The position numbers and the translations under genes are program-made. The notes under the pieces are model-generated. The model was not told the DNA's origin and searched no databases. It saw nothing but the letters and a program-made list of their open reading frames with translations. A stretch of DNA of 64,000 bases from Thalassospira sp. (lineage in GTDB: Bacteria > Pseudomonadota > Alphaproteobacteria > Rhodospirillales > Thalassospiraceae), in NCBI RefSeq assembly GCF_002709775.1, contig NZ_PAQR01000022.1:1-64000 (forward strand), read 5' to 3'. Below are positions 38,001-45,901 of the stretch, piece after piece (positions within the stretch are counted from its first letter, which is position 1; each line of letters opens with the position of its first letter).

Positions 38001-38589
38001 CCTTGGCGGTGTTGGGCTTACCTTTGATGCCAATGCGCAGGGCAATACATCCCGCCGTCTGGTATCCGCACTTAACGGGACGGCCAATCTGGTTCTGAAC
38101 AATGTGCGTTTTAGCAATGCCGATAAACGTTCGGCTGATCCGCGCTTGAATATCGAAGCCCTGCTGCGTCAGGGACCGCAAGCGATGGTGGTCGAAGGTG
38201 TCGGCAACAATGATCTGTTGCAGACGCTCGAAGCAGACATGACCATTACCAACGGTATTGCCAAAACCACGCGGGTTGAGGCGATCTCGCGGGTCGGGAC
38301 GGCGGATGCGGATGCGACCCTTGATCTGCCGCGCTGGGTCATGGATACGCAGGCTGATTTCGATTTCTCCGAAAAGATCGAAGAACTGCCACCGTTTAGC
38401 GTCTATGCCAAAGGCAAGATCGACGATCCGGCCATTACCGGTCGCATGGACAAGGTTGCTGTGAAGGTTCTTGATAACCTGATCGACAAGGCGCTTGGCG
38501 GTGACGGATCTTCCGGATCTGGCGGTGGTTCTGCCGAGGATGCGGCAAAGGGGCTTCTGAAAGGACTGCTCAATCAGTTCGGTCGCTAA
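35032..38589 (+). CDS. asmA: AsmA family protein
   Basis: A 1185-residue envelope protein with one N-terminal membrane anchor (residues 4-25) and a very long periplasmic beta-rich body, as in AsmA/YhdP-like proteins now linked to phospholipid transport across the periplasm. The N-terminal signature (DWNGYKAQISQAVRDATGRELNLAGDLS-like, residues about 28-55) and the C-terminal AsmA_2 part (LDGSRIESLAPI, VLNNVRFSNADKRSADPRLN, TRVEAISRVGTADADATLDL) are clear. Two Ala/Ser/Gly-rich linkers (about 140-175 and 375-405) are probably flexible. Start is TTG with GGAG 8-11 bases before; no nearby ATG fits. It appears to be monocistronic. Confidence 0.9.
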   Translation: MKKILAAIGALLVVLVAALLIIPSLIDWNGYKAQISQAVRDATGRELNLAGDLSMSLIPSPSLTATDVSLGNVAGAQDANMVEIGEVRVSVALMPLLTGNVQVTEVSLINPVIAIETFEDGSNNLVFDPNQATRSGPDAGMITTPGAGSETASTPTEGGDAAAESGEEAGSDFASTIQVDRLEIENATIIYRAPGSEERIEGLTLGVSAQTLNGPIEGEGYVFYRGIPLTFALNVGEISQTAPFPVSLKLGIDEVDGGVTVAGRVDLSSENPGFDGEIDSDFDDLREAALRIAGDHADIPDIAAKPLDLGGHITANAKSVTLNDLSIRFGETRGSGAIAIDQEPSLSADVALRFNQLDLDSILVLADMGDAASSPAASGAESASTASSDAAGGAQSIPSQSSVKKSGAANAPAIPADLTASIDFEVETLIYNQTPVHNARINAAIANSKMTLNEVSAGLPGGTDVAVFGSISGETPTPSAALSYEVASENIRAVIRWLGADVDGIRADRLRRFSLTGGIKGTSEQLNISDLDLRVDDTAIRGAVVANLSGSGLPALGIGLKLDRINLDQYIAASPDAEVSVSTTSDAGSASSGDGGTASSGSGTASAAKPDMVKVIKDALAPLEGLAANYRLAADEIISSGVSVRGISIDGSISGPDITLTNFAVADAAGLSASAKGVFNGSANVPAFDNLSVRVTAKTLEPLAKLTGITLPAPASSYKSVQANLGLNGPVTGPTVAVDVSNPLLQVALDGVVSEMLGSNPGINGKLAVQASSLNRALELLAPTYTPSGNLGRLAVSGNVQGNAQNVALDGLKLILGAFETAGNVRFDGSQAQPKLSVALSGGKLVVDPFLPAAERASLMPGIGSGPRKAAFNLPKTTNVTRVDARDGTPWDDNVIDVSALRSIDADIAIALDQLDFDTYSLINPDLKANLVNGLLTIPSFTGLLGQGDLAINGTFDARSADVPKLALAGKLDGSRIESLAPIRVANDTILGGVGLTFDANAQGNTSRRLVSALNGTANLVLNNVRFSNADKRSADPRLNIEALLRQGPQAMVVEGVGNNDLLQTLEADMTITNGIAKTTRVEAISRVGTADADATLDLPRWVMDTQADFDFSEKIEELPPFSVYAKGKIDDPAITGRMDKVAVKVLDNLIDKALGGDGSSGSGGGSAEDAAKGLLKGLLNQFGR

Positions 38590-38614
38590 GGCGTCAAACC
38601 ATTGCAAACTTGAT

Positions 38615-38645
38615 AAAACGGCCCTGCTTCGCGGGGCCGTTTTTG
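38615..38645 (+). terminator. Terminator after asmA
   Basis: AAAACGGCCC / GGGCCGTTTT with a 9-nt loop and trailing TTG. Confidence 0.9.
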
Positions 38646-38760
38646 TTTCAGTTCAATAAGTTGATGTTGGATTGTCATAAATAAGCAAAAAAACCTTAAC
38701 AAAGAGGTCCGGCTTCGACATGATCCGCCCGTCGATTCCCTTTGATGGTAACGGTTGATT

Positions 38761-40287
38761 ATGTCGGTAAAGAAAACTGCTCTGGATAAGGATCTCAAGT
38801 GGCAAAAACGCATGGATGCGGGGCTGGGTGAAACCGCTTCGATCAGTGCAAAGCTTGGTCTGGCACTTGTCTTCCTGCTTGCCTGTAGTGCGTTTGTCGC
38901 CTTTCACATGGGCGGACTGCCGCAAAGTGGCTTTCTGATCGCGGCCGCTGTTATTGGCGGCTATATGGCGCTCAATATCGGCGCAAACGACGTTGCCAAC
39001 AATGTTGGCCCGGCGGTGGGCTCCAAGGCGCTGACCATGGTTGGCGCCCTTTTGATTGCCGCGATATTCGAAGCGGCCGGTGCGATCATTGCCGGTGGCG
39101 ATGTTGTCGGCACGATCAAGAACGGCATTATCGACCCGACCCAGATGCCCGATGCCAAGACCTTTGTCTGGGCTATGATGGCAGCTCTTCTGGCGGCAGC
39201 GCTTTGGCTGAACCTTGCAACCTGGCTTGGCGCACCTGTTTCCACCACGCACTCCATCGTCGGGGGTGTCATGGGCGCTGGTATGGCGGCCGTTGGTATT
39301 GGGGCGGTTAACTGGCCGACCATGGGCAAGATCGCCGCAAGCTGGGTGATTTCACCGGTGCTTGGCGGGTTGATCGCCGCAGGCTTTCTGGCCTTCATCA
39401 AATTCCGCATTCTTTACACCGAAGACCGTGTGACGGCTGCGCGCAAATGGGTCCCGATCCTGGTGGGCGTGATGGTTTCCGCGTTTTCGATGTACCTGAT
39501 GATGAAGGGTGTAAAAAAAATCTGGAAGGCCGATACCCCGGTCGTGATCGCTATTGGTATTGCTGCCTTCTTCCTGACCGTGATCCCGGTGCGCAAGGCC
39601 GTCTTCCGAGCATCGGCAAGCATGACGGGACGTCGCAAGGAAATCGCATCGCTGTTTCGTATTCCGCTGGTGGTATCGGCAGCCCTGCTTTCCTTTGCGC
39701 ATGGCTCCAACGACGTTGCCAATGCAATTGGTCCGCTCGCTGCCATTGTTTCGGGTGTTGATAGCGGTCAGATCGTGACCTCTGCCCCGATCCCGATCTG
39801 GGTTATGGTGATTGGCGCGGTCGGTATCTCTGCCGGTCTGATCTTGTTTGGTCCGAAGCTGATCAAGACGGTTGGTTCGAAAATCACCAAGCTTGATCCG
39901 ATCCGTGCCTATACCGTGGCATTGTCAGCCGCCCTTACGGTGATTGTAGCATCTGCACTGGGCCTTCCGGTCAGTTCGACCCACATTGCTGTTGGTGCGG
40001 TCTTCGGGGTTGGCTTCCTGCGTGAAAGCCTGTCACATCGTCGTCGCCAGATCGCACCGCCGATGCTGGTGGATCGTAGCGAGAACGAGCAGGCGGACGA
40101 GCATATCGAAGCACTCCGTCAGATTGATCCGAGTGAAGCCGAAAAGGCAGAGAAGAAATTCCGCAAGCGCCTTCTGGTGCGTCGTCGCTATGCGGTGACG
40201 ATTGCAACCGCGTGGGTGGTGACGGTGCCGGCCGGGGCCTTCCTTGGGGCGCTTCTGTTCTTCACCATTCGCGGCATCATGCTGTAA
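38761..40287 (+). CDS. pit: Inorganic phosphate transporter, PiT family
   Basis: Low-affinity phosphate:cation symporter of 508 residues. The two inverted family repeats show the signatures GANDVANNVGPAVGSKAL (residues about 76-93) and GSNDVANAIGPLAAI (about 316-330), and PVSTTHSIVGGVMGAG with PVSSTHIAVGAVFGVG repeats the second element. About 10-12 membrane helices are present, with a cytoplasmic segment rich in Glu/Lys near residues 430-465. ATG at 38761 is preferred over an in-frame TTG six bases upstream. No PhoU gene is adjacent. A terminator follows at 40356. Confidence 0.93.
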   Translation: MSVKKTALDKDLKWQKRMDAGLGETASISAKLGLALVFLLACSAFVAFHMGGLPQSGFLIAAAVIGGYMALNIGANDVANNVGPAVGSKALTMVGALLIAAIFEAAGAIIAGGDVVGTIKNGIIDPTQMPDAKTFVWAMMAALLAAALWLNLATWLGAPVSTTHSIVGGVMGAGMAAVGIGAVNWPTMGKIAASWVISPVLGGLIAAGFLAFIKFRILYTEDRVTAARKWVPILVGVMVSAFSMYLMMKGVKKIWKADTPVVIAIGIAAFFLTVIPVRKAVFRASASMTGRRKEIASLFRIPLVVSAALLSFAHGSNDVANAIGPLAAIVSGVDSGQIVTSAPIPIWVMVIGAVGISAGLILFGPKLIKTVGSKITKLDPIRAYTVALSAALTVIVASALGLPVSSTHIAVGAVFGVGFLRESLSHRRRQIAPPMLVDRSENEQADEHIEALRQIDPSEAEKAEKKFRKRLLVRRRYAVTIATAWVVTVPAGAFLGALLFFTIRGIML

Positions 40288-40355
40288 TCGCAAAAGAATA
40301 TAGTTTCGCGGCGCGGAGCCCCATTTTCCCCGGGGCGACTTGCAGCGATCTGCAG

Positions 40356-40387
40356 CGGCGATCAGGTTCTTCCTGATCGCCGTTTTT
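40356..40387 (+). terminator. Terminator after the phosphate transporter gene
   Basis: CGGCGATCAGG / CCTGATCGCCG, 11-bp perfect stem, 5-nt loop, five T. Confidence 0.93.
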
Positions 40388-40398
40388 CCTTGACCGGG

Positions 40399-40430
40399 CT
40401 TTGGTCTGCGCGTAAACAGCCGCACCAAAG
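40399..40430 (+). other. Stem-loop in the leader of the queuosine genes
   Basis: CTTTGGT-(2-nt bulge)-GCG pairs with CGC-ACCAAAG around a 10-nt loop, about 90 bases before yhhQ. It does not fit the preQ1-I or preQ1-II riboswitch consensus as I know them. It may be a leader structure or operator. Confidence 0.35.
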
Positions 40431-40519
40431 TTACACAGAATCCGTCCGAGATCGTCGCCCAGTTTGGTGGGCCGCGAGATTTGTTATGCGTGGGTTCATT
40501 TGATTAGAAAGGCTAACAG

Positions 40520-41065
40520 ATGAAAGCGATCATTTTCGGTGTTCTCGCCATGGCGGTGACCGTTGTCGCATCGAACATTCTGGTCGAATACCCGCTGCCG
40601 GGCCTTCTGGCCGACTGGCTGACCTATGGTGCCTTCACCTATCCGGTCGCCTTCCTTGTTACCGATCTGACCAACCGCGCACGCGGTGCGGCGGCGGCAC
40701 GTGTTGTCGTGCTGGCCGGTTTTGCGCTGGCGGTTGTTTTGTCGCTGATCTTTGCCGATACGCGCATTGCCATCGCATCGGGTTCGGCATTCCTGATTGC
40801 TCAGATGCTGGATGTCACCGTGTTTGACAAGCTGCGCCGCGCAAGCTGGTGGAAGGCCCCGCTGGTGTCGTCGGGTATCGGTTCGGCGGTTGATACCGCG
40901 CTTTTCTTCTCGATCGCGTTTGCGGGTACGGGTCTTCCTTGGGATACGTGGGCGATGGGCGACTTTGCCGCCAAGATGATTATGGCGCTGACCTGCCTTG
41001 CACCGTTCCGCCTGTTGATGAGCGTGGTCACCCCGCGCGTCAATGCGGAACCGGCCCGGGGCTAA
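40520..41065 (+). CDS. yhhQ: Queuosine precursor transporter (YhhQ/VUT family)
   Basis: Inner-membrane importer of 181 residues with about five to six helices, of the family that takes up the queuosine precursors preQ0/preQ1. Family marks are VVASNILVEYPLP near the N-terminus, AFTYPVAFLVTDLTNR (residues about 38-53) and SGSAFLIAQMLDVTVFDKLR in the middle. It leads the queA-tgt-queF group. No queC/D/E genes for de novo preQ0 synthesis lie nearby, so salvage may matter, but those genes may be elsewhere in the genome. Confidence 0.88.
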   Translation: MKAIIFGVLAMAVTVVASNILVEYPLPGLLADWLTYGAFTYPVAFLVTDLTNRARGAAAARVVVLAGFALAVVLSLIFADTRIAIASGSAFLIAQMLDVTVFDKLRRASWWKAPLVSSGIGSAVDTALFFSIAFAGTGLPWDTWAMGDFAAKMIMALTCLAPFRLLMSVVTPRVNAEPARG

Positions 41066-41129
41066 GGCCCAAACTGATGCAGGACCAGGACGGATCAGAT
41101 ATGCCGTTCATGGCCTTGTGATTTATTCC

Positions 41130-41160
41130 GAAGGGGCGCATAAGACGCCCCTTCATTTGC
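41130..41160 (+). terminator. Hairpin between yhhQ and queA
   Basis: GAAGGGGCG / CGCCCCTTC with a 7-nt loop, followed by ATTTGCTTTC; the T-tract is interrupted, so it may be leaky. Confidence 0.65.
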
Positions 41161-41191
41161 TTTCTCAATTGACCCGGAATTGCCCTGATCC

Positions 41192-42244
41192 ATGAAAGTC
41201 GATCTGTTCGATTTTGAATTGCCGCGCGAACGCATTGCAGAACATCCGGCCAATCCGCGCGATGCTGCCCGTATGCTTGATCTTTCCGGTACGGGAACTG
41301 TGGACCGTATCGTGCGCGAACTGCCCGATATTCTGCGTCCCGGTGATTTGCTGATTTCCAACGATACGCGTGTTATTCCAGCGCGCCTTTTTGGTAAACG
41401 CGGCGATGCCAAGGTTGAAGTCACCCTGCATAAGCAGGAAGGCCTTGGCACCTGGGTGGCGTTCGCCAAGCCGGCCAAGAAGCTGCGCATCGGGGAAACC
41501 TTCAAGGTCAATGAAGAATTCGAAGCCGAGGTTCTGGATAAGAAGGACGGTGGTGAAGTTACGCTGCGCTTTAACAAGTCGGGTGCAGATCTGATTGCAG
41601 CCCTTGAAAAGTACGGCGTCATGCCGCTGCCGCCCTATATCCGCCGTGAGGTCGGAGGTGATGATCAGGACAAGTCCGATTATCAGACCATCTTTGCCCA
41701 GAAGGACGGCGCGGTGGCTGCCCCGACGGCAGGTCTGCATTTTACCCCGGAACTTCTGGCCAATCTGGATGCGCGCGGGATCAAGCGCCGCACGATTACG
41801 CTTCATGTCGGGGCGGGAACGTTCCTGCCGGTCAAGGTCGATGATACCGATGATCACAAGATGCATGCCGAATGGGGATCAATCAGTAAGGAAATCGCCG
41901 ATCTGATCAACGAGACGCACGCCAAGGGTGGGCGCGTGATTGCGGTCGGGACCACGTCGCTGCGCCTTCTTGAAAGTGCAGCGCGCGAGGACGGTGTGGT
42001 TGAACCGTTCGAGGCAGAGACAGACATCTTTATCACGCCGGGTTATAAGTTCCGCGCGGTGGATATGCTTCTGACCAACTTCCACTTGCCGCGCTCGACG
42101 CTGTTTATGCTGGTTTCGGCCTTTGCCGGGTTTGACCGGATGAAGGCAGCCTATAGCCACGCCATCGAAAACGAATACCGCTTCTATTCCTATGGCGATT
42201 GCAGCCTGCTTGAATGCGCCAACAAAATTGATGCACGGACATAA
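41192..42244 (+). CDS. queA: S-adenosylmethionine:tRNA ribosyltransferase-isomerase QueA
   Basis: Transfers and isomerises the ribosyl of SAM to preQ1-modified tRNA, forming epoxyqueuosine. The 350 residues match the family length. Visible blocks are [17 protein letters not shown] (N-terminus), [17 protein letters not shown], the middle [19 protein letters not shown] and the C-terminal [24 protein letters not shown] with [13 protein letters not shown]. tgt begins 6 bases after its stop, so the two are one transcript with queF. Confidence 0.96.
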   Translation: MKVDLFDFELPRERIAEHPANPRDAARMLDLSGTGTVDRIVRELPDILRPGDLLISNDTRVIPARLFGKRGDAKVEVTLHKQEGLGTWVAFAKPAKKLRIGETFKVNEEFEAEVLDKKDGGEVTLRFNKSGADLIAALEKYGVMPLPPYIRREVGGDDQDKSDYQTIFAQKDGAVAAPTAGLHFTPELLANLDARGIKRRTITLHVGAGTFLPVKVDDTDDHKMHAEWGSISKEIADLINETHAKGGRVIAVGTTSLRLLESAAREDGVVEPFEAETDIFITPGYKFRAVDMLLTNFHLPRSTLFMLVSAFAGFDRMKAAYSHAIENEYRFYSYGDCSLLECANKIDART

Positions 42245-42250
42245 GAACCG

Positions 42251-43393
42251 ATGACCGAATTTCGCTATGAATTGCTTGCCCAGGATGGCAAGGCCCGTCT
42301 GGGGCGCATTCACACAGCCCATGGCGTAATTGATACGCCGACCTTCATGCCGGTTGGCACAGCTGCCACCGTCAAGGGCATGCTGCCTGAAAACGTTGCC
42401 GATACCGGGGCGCAGATCCTTCTGGGCAATACGTACCATTTGATGCTGCGTCCGGGCGCTGAACGTATCGCGCGTCTGGGTGGCCTGCATAAATTCATGA
42501 ACTGGGACAAACCGATCCTGACCGACAGTGGCGGGTATCAGGTCATGTCACTGGCGAAACTGCGCAAGATCACCGAAGACGGTGTGACGTTTAAAAGCCA
42601 TATCGACGGGCGCAAGTTCAACCTGACGCCGGAACGTTCGATGGAAATCCAGCATCTGTTGGGCTCGACCATTACCATGGCATTTGATGAATGCACCCCG
42701 TTCCCGGCGACCGAACAGCAGGCGCGCGAAAGCATGCAAATGTCGATGCGTTGGGCAAAGCGGTCCAAGGATGCGTTTGTTAACCGCGAAGGATACGCGC
42801 TTTATGGCATTCAGCAGGGCAGCGTTTTTGAAAACCTGCGTCGCGAAAGCTCTGAAAAACTTGCAGAACTTGATCTTCCGGGCCATTCGGTGGGTGGTCT
42901 TGCGGTTGGCGAGGGTCAGCAGATCATGTTTGATACGCTTGATTTCTGCGTTGATATGCTGCCTGCCAACAAGCCGCGCTATTTGATGGGGGTTGGCAAA
43001 CCGTCCGATCTTGTCGGTGCGGTGATGCGCGGGATTGATCAGTTTGACTGTGTGTTGCCGACCCGATCCGGGCGCAACGCACAGGCCTTTACCCATCGCG
43101 GGACGCTGAACCTTAAGAACGGCCGTCATCGCGATGACGATCGTCCGCTTGATGATCAGTGCGGTTGTCCGGCCTGCACGAAATATTCGCGTGCCTATTT
43201 GCATCACCTGATCAAGGCGGGGGAAATCCTCGGTGCGGTTCTGCTGACCTGGCATAACCTTGCCTATTATCAGGACCTGATGCTCGGCATGCGTGAAGCC
43301 ATTGCCGAGGGACGCATGGACGCCTTTGCGCGCGATTTCCATGCCGGACAGGAAGGCGGGGATATCGATCCCGTGCCGATTATCGAGGACTAA
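42251..43393 (+). CDS. tgt: tRNA-guanine transglycosylase
   Basis: Exchanges G34 for preQ1 in tRNAs with GUN anticodons. The 380-residue TIM barrel has [14 protein letters not shown] (with the catalytic acid near residue 90), [41 protein letters not shown] and the zinc cluster [17 protein letters not shown] (C-x-C-x2-C and a His). All residues expected in the bacterial enzyme are present. queF starts 3 bases after its stop. Confidence 0.97.
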   Translation: MTEFRYELLAQDGKARLGRIHTAHGVIDTPTFMPVGTAATVKGMLPENVADTGAQILLGNTYHLMLRPGAERIARLGGLHKFMNWDKPILTDSGGYQVMSLAKLRKITEDGVTFKSHIDGRKFNLTPERSMEIQHLLGSTITMAFDECTPFPATEQQARESMQMSMRWAKRSKDAFVNREGYALYGIQQGSVFENLRRESSEKLAELDLPGHSVGGLAVGEGQQIMFDTLDFCVDMLPANKPRYLMGVGKPSDLVGAVMRGIDQFDCVLPTRSGRNAQAFTHRGTLNLKNGRHRDDDRPLDDQCGCPACTKYSRAYLHHLIKAGEILGAVLLTWHNLAYYQDLMLGMREAIAEGRMDAFARDFHAGQEGGDIDPVPIIED

Positions 43394-43396
43394 GCC

Positions 43397-43864
43397 ATGG
43401 CCGATCAAACGATTTACGACAACCTGACCATGCTGGGCGGCGATACCAAGCAGCCGGCATCGCCCGATGAAGCAGTTCTGGAACGCGTTTCAAACCCGCA
43501 GGCCGGAACCGATTACTGCGTGCGGTTTGTTGCACCGGAATTCACGTCCCTGTGCCCGATCACCGGCCAGCCTGATTTTGCCCATCTGGTGATTGACTAT
43601 GTGCCGGGCGACTGGCTGGTGGAAAGCAAGTCGCTAAAGCTTTTCCTGACCTCGTTCCGCAACCATGGATCTTTCCATGAAGATTGCACGATCAAGGTCG
43701 GCAAACGCATTGTTGAAACCCTCGATCCGAAATGGCTGCGCATCGGCGGGTACTGGTATCCGCGCGGCGGTATTCCGATCGATGTGTTCTATCAGACCGG
43801 CCCGGCCCCGGACGGTGTCTGGATCCCCGAGCAGGGCGTCGCCCCGTATCGTGGGCGCGGCTAA
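43397..43864 (+). CDS. queF: NADPH-dependent 7-cyano-7-deazaguanine reductase QueF
   Basis: Reduces the nitrile of preQ0 to preQ1, the substrate of Tgt. The 155 residues form a single T-fold (the short, type I QueF). The active-site Cys is at about 53 and Asp at about 60 in [11 protein letters not shown]; the NADPH-binding E-S-K-S-L-K stretch follows ([17 protein letters not shown]). Directly downstream of tgt and followed by a strong terminator at 43902. Confidence 0.95.
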   Translation: MADQTIYDNLTMLGGDTKQPASPDEAVLERVSNPQAGTDYCVRFVAPEFTSLCPITGQPDFAHLVIDYVPGDWLVESKSLKLFLTSFRNHGSFHEDCTIKVGKRIVETLDPKWLRIGGYWYPRGGIPIDVFYQTGPAPDGVWIPEQGVAPYRGRG

Positions 43865-43901
43865 GCGCCAAGACAGACGCAACGCACTCCTAACGTGTCT
43901 G

Positions 43902-43937
43902 AAAAGACCGTCCGGTATTTCCGGGCGGTCTTTTTGT
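43902..43937 (+). terminator. Terminator after queF
   Basis: AAAAGACCG-CCGG / CCGG-CGGTCTTTTT around TATTT; T-run of five. Confidence 0.92.
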
Positions 43938-43975
43938 TTGTCGGGGCTCCGAAGTTCATGCTTGATCTAATATTT

Positions 43976-43994
43976 GCGAATTATTCTCATTGTC
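43976..43994 (+). promoter_or_regulatory. Fur-box-like sequence before fecI
   Basis: GCGAATTATTCTCATTGTC resembles Fur boxes found before FecI-type sigma genes (AATnATTCTCATT core). It lies 75-93 bases before the fecI start and would make the cassette iron-repressed. Confidence 0.65.
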
Positions 43995-44068
43995 ATAAAT
44001 GGGGATTGCTGTTATTCGATGGCCATCAGGTATCTGCCTGTCTTTGGGTAACGAATGGTTCGACATCA

Positions 44069-44593
44069 ATGGCGCGCAGCAGCGCATCAATCTTGATTGC
44101 AAGTTTTCAGGAAAACTATGAACAGCTTCTGCGGTTTCTGACCCGGAAGCTGAATGGTGATTCCGAACGCGCAGCCGATGTGGTGCAGGATACCTATGTC
44201 CGGCTTGCCGGAACGTCCGAGCCAGATGAAACCATTGATAATCCGCGTGCCTATATCTATCGCGTGGCGGGGAACCTTGCGATTGATCGTGTTCGTCGCG
44301 AACGGCGGATGTCGGCACATATTGAAACGGATCCTGCGCAATCAGACATTCATGATCCCAAGCCCGGGCCGGAAAAGATTTTCCTGTCACGTGAACAGAT
44401 CGCGATTCTTGATCATGCGCTTTCCGAGTTACCAGAAAAGCCGCGCCAGGCGCTTTTGCTGTTTCGTGTTGATGGGCTGTCACATAGCGAAATCGCCGGT
44501 CGGCTGGGCGTATCGAACAGCATGGTTGCCAAGTATATCGCGCGTGCATTGAAACACTGCCGCGATGCCCTTTTGGCGGAGGGCAAAAAATAA
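44069..44593 (+). CDS. fecI: ECF sigma factor, FecI type
   Basis: Extracytoplasmic-function sigma factor of 174 residues that should transcribe the receptor gene when the FecR-like regulator signals. Region 2 (about residues 8-80) shows LLRFLTRKLNGDSERAADVVQDTYVRLA and PRAYIYRVAGNLAIDRVRRE. Region 4 (about 112-160) shows LPEKPRQALLLFRVDGLSHSEIAGRLG with its helix-turn-helix. The start at 44069 (ATG) gives the usual FecI length; the open frame upstream to 43895 crosses the queF terminator and was rejected. A Fur-like box precedes it. Confidence 0.92.
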   Translation: MARSSASILIASFQENYEQLLRFLTRKLNGDSERAADVVQDTYVRLAGTSEPDETIDNPRAYIYRVAGNLAIDRVRRERRMSAHIETDPAQSDIHDPKPGPEKIFLSREQIAILDHALSELPEKPRQALLLFRVDGLSHSEIAGRLGVSNSMVAKYIARALKHCRDALLAEGKK

Positions 44594-44747
44594 TGATAAA
44601 TTTTGGTGCGGATTTGAGGGCGGTAATTCGTCTAATGAACAGGGGTTGCGTGTCAGGCGCGGTCGGAATGGATATTCGGGGATACAGGTTTTGGCGTCCG
44701 GTATAAGCACAGACCAAACCACAGTGCTGCAGGACTACAACGATGAC

Positions 44748-45743
44748 ATGATTGCGCTGAGCGATCAGGCCATTGACCGTCTGGTGCGTCTGCATTCCGG
44801 GGATGCCAAGTCTGCAGAGTTTCATGAATTCGATATCTGGCGAGCCCAAAGTGCGGAGCATGAACGCGCCGCCCGCGATGCAGAAGGACTGCTTGGGGCG
44901 CTTGGCGAAACCGAAACTGCCAGGAACTCTGACTGGCGCGAAACAGTTGATCCTCAACGCATACCGATTGCCTCAGATGTTGCTAAAAAGCCATCGGTGC
45001 CTGCACGGTCACGCGGCTTTATCCGCCGTCGACCGGTTGTATCTACGCTCGCAGGTCTCGCGGCGATGCTGATGCTCATGATTGCTGGTCTTGAAGCCGG
45101 GGGCATATGGGCGCGCTACCATGCGGATTATGTTACCGAAACGGGGCAGTATCAGACCATCGACTTGCCTGATGGGTCGGTGGCGCACATGAATACGGCA
45201 TCTGCCTTCTCGATTGATTTTTCCGGTGATGTACGGCGTGTCAGTCTGGCGTCCGGTGAAGTCATCTTTGAAGTTGCAAAGGATGCCGATCACCCGTTTG
45301 TCGTCGCAGCCCTTGATGGCGAAGCCATGGCCGTTGGCACGGTATATGGCGTTCGCATCAATGATGATTGCGCCAAGGTCACCGTGCAGGAAGGTGTTGT
45401 CGAGGTCCGCAATGGTGCGGGTCCGGCTCTTCGCCTGTCTGCGGGGGAACAAGGGGCCTATCAAAGTGGACAGGCGCCGGAACTCAACGCGGATGCGGAT
45501 ATTGCTACCTATGGCAGTTGGCAGCGCGGCAAGCTGATCTTTAACAGTCAGCCGCTGGGGGCAGTGATTGCCGAAGCGCAGCGCCACACATCCGGGCGGA
45601 TCGTCGTCGCCCGCGATGATCTGCGCGATATGAAAGTCACCGGGGTGTTTGAGACTGCCCGACTGGATGATTTGCTGCAATCGATCGAGCAAACCACCGG
45701 TGCACACGTTCTGAAATTGCCACTCCTGACCGTAATTTACTAG
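44748..45743 (+). CDS. fecR: FecR-type anti-sigma/sigma regulator
   Basis: Inner-membrane signal transducer of 331 residues. A cytoplasmic DUF4880-type N-terminus (IDRLVRLHSGDAKSAEFHEFDIWRAQ) binds the sigma factor. There is one membrane helix (about residues 95-118), then a periplasmic FecR domain (QTIDLPDGSVAHMNTASAFSIDF, GEVIFEVAKDADHPFVV) and a C-terminal secretin/STN-like part that contacts the receptor plug. The start is uncertain: ATG 44748 fits the domain, but GTG 44724 or TTG 44691 would add residues. There are 154 bases between the fecI stop and this start. Confidence 0.88.
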   Translation: MIALSDQAIDRLVRLHSGDAKSAEFHEFDIWRAQSAEHERAARDAEGLLGALGETETARNSDWRETVDPQRIPIASDVAKKPSVPARSRGFIRRRPVVSTLAGLAAMLMLMIAGLEAGGIWARYHADYVTETGQYQTIDLPDGSVAHMNTASAFSIDFSGDVRRVSLASGEVIFEVAKDADHPFVVAALDGEAMAVGTVYGVRINDDCAKVTVQEGVVEVRNGAGPALRLSAGEQGAYQSGQAPELNADADIATYGSWQRGKLIFNSQPLGAVIAEAQRHTSGRIVVARDDLRDMKVTGVFETARLDDLLQSIEQTTGAHVLKLPLLTVIY

Positions 45744-45858
45744 GCGCAAAAGCCCGGTTTCCGGTCGGTTTGCAAAAAATCTCAAAAAAATTGAAAAATC
45801 TGGTGCAAGTCTCGTTGGGTGAGATCGTCTTAAGGTCAAAAGCGAATGATTGTGGTTC

Positions 45859-45873
45859 TGAATATCATTCGCA
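45859..45873 (+). promoter_or_regulatory. Second Fur-like sequence, before the receptor gene
   Basis: TGAATATCATTCGCA is an imperfect inverted repeat of the Fur-box type, 29-43 bases before the receptor ATG. The receptor may be controlled both by Fur and by the sigma factor. Confidence 0.45.
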
Positions 45874-45901
45874 ATGGGGAATCCAATTAGAAGGCCTTAT
45901 G

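Noticed and set aside
40288-40519. preQ1 riboswitch before yhhQ
   Set aside because: The gene context suggests it, but the loop and tail sequences of preQ1-I and preQ1-II are not seen. Only an unassigned hairpin remains.
43895-44068. N-terminal extension of the FecI sigma factor
   Set aside because: It would begin inside the queF terminator and add residues not found in the family; the Fur-like box also lies there.
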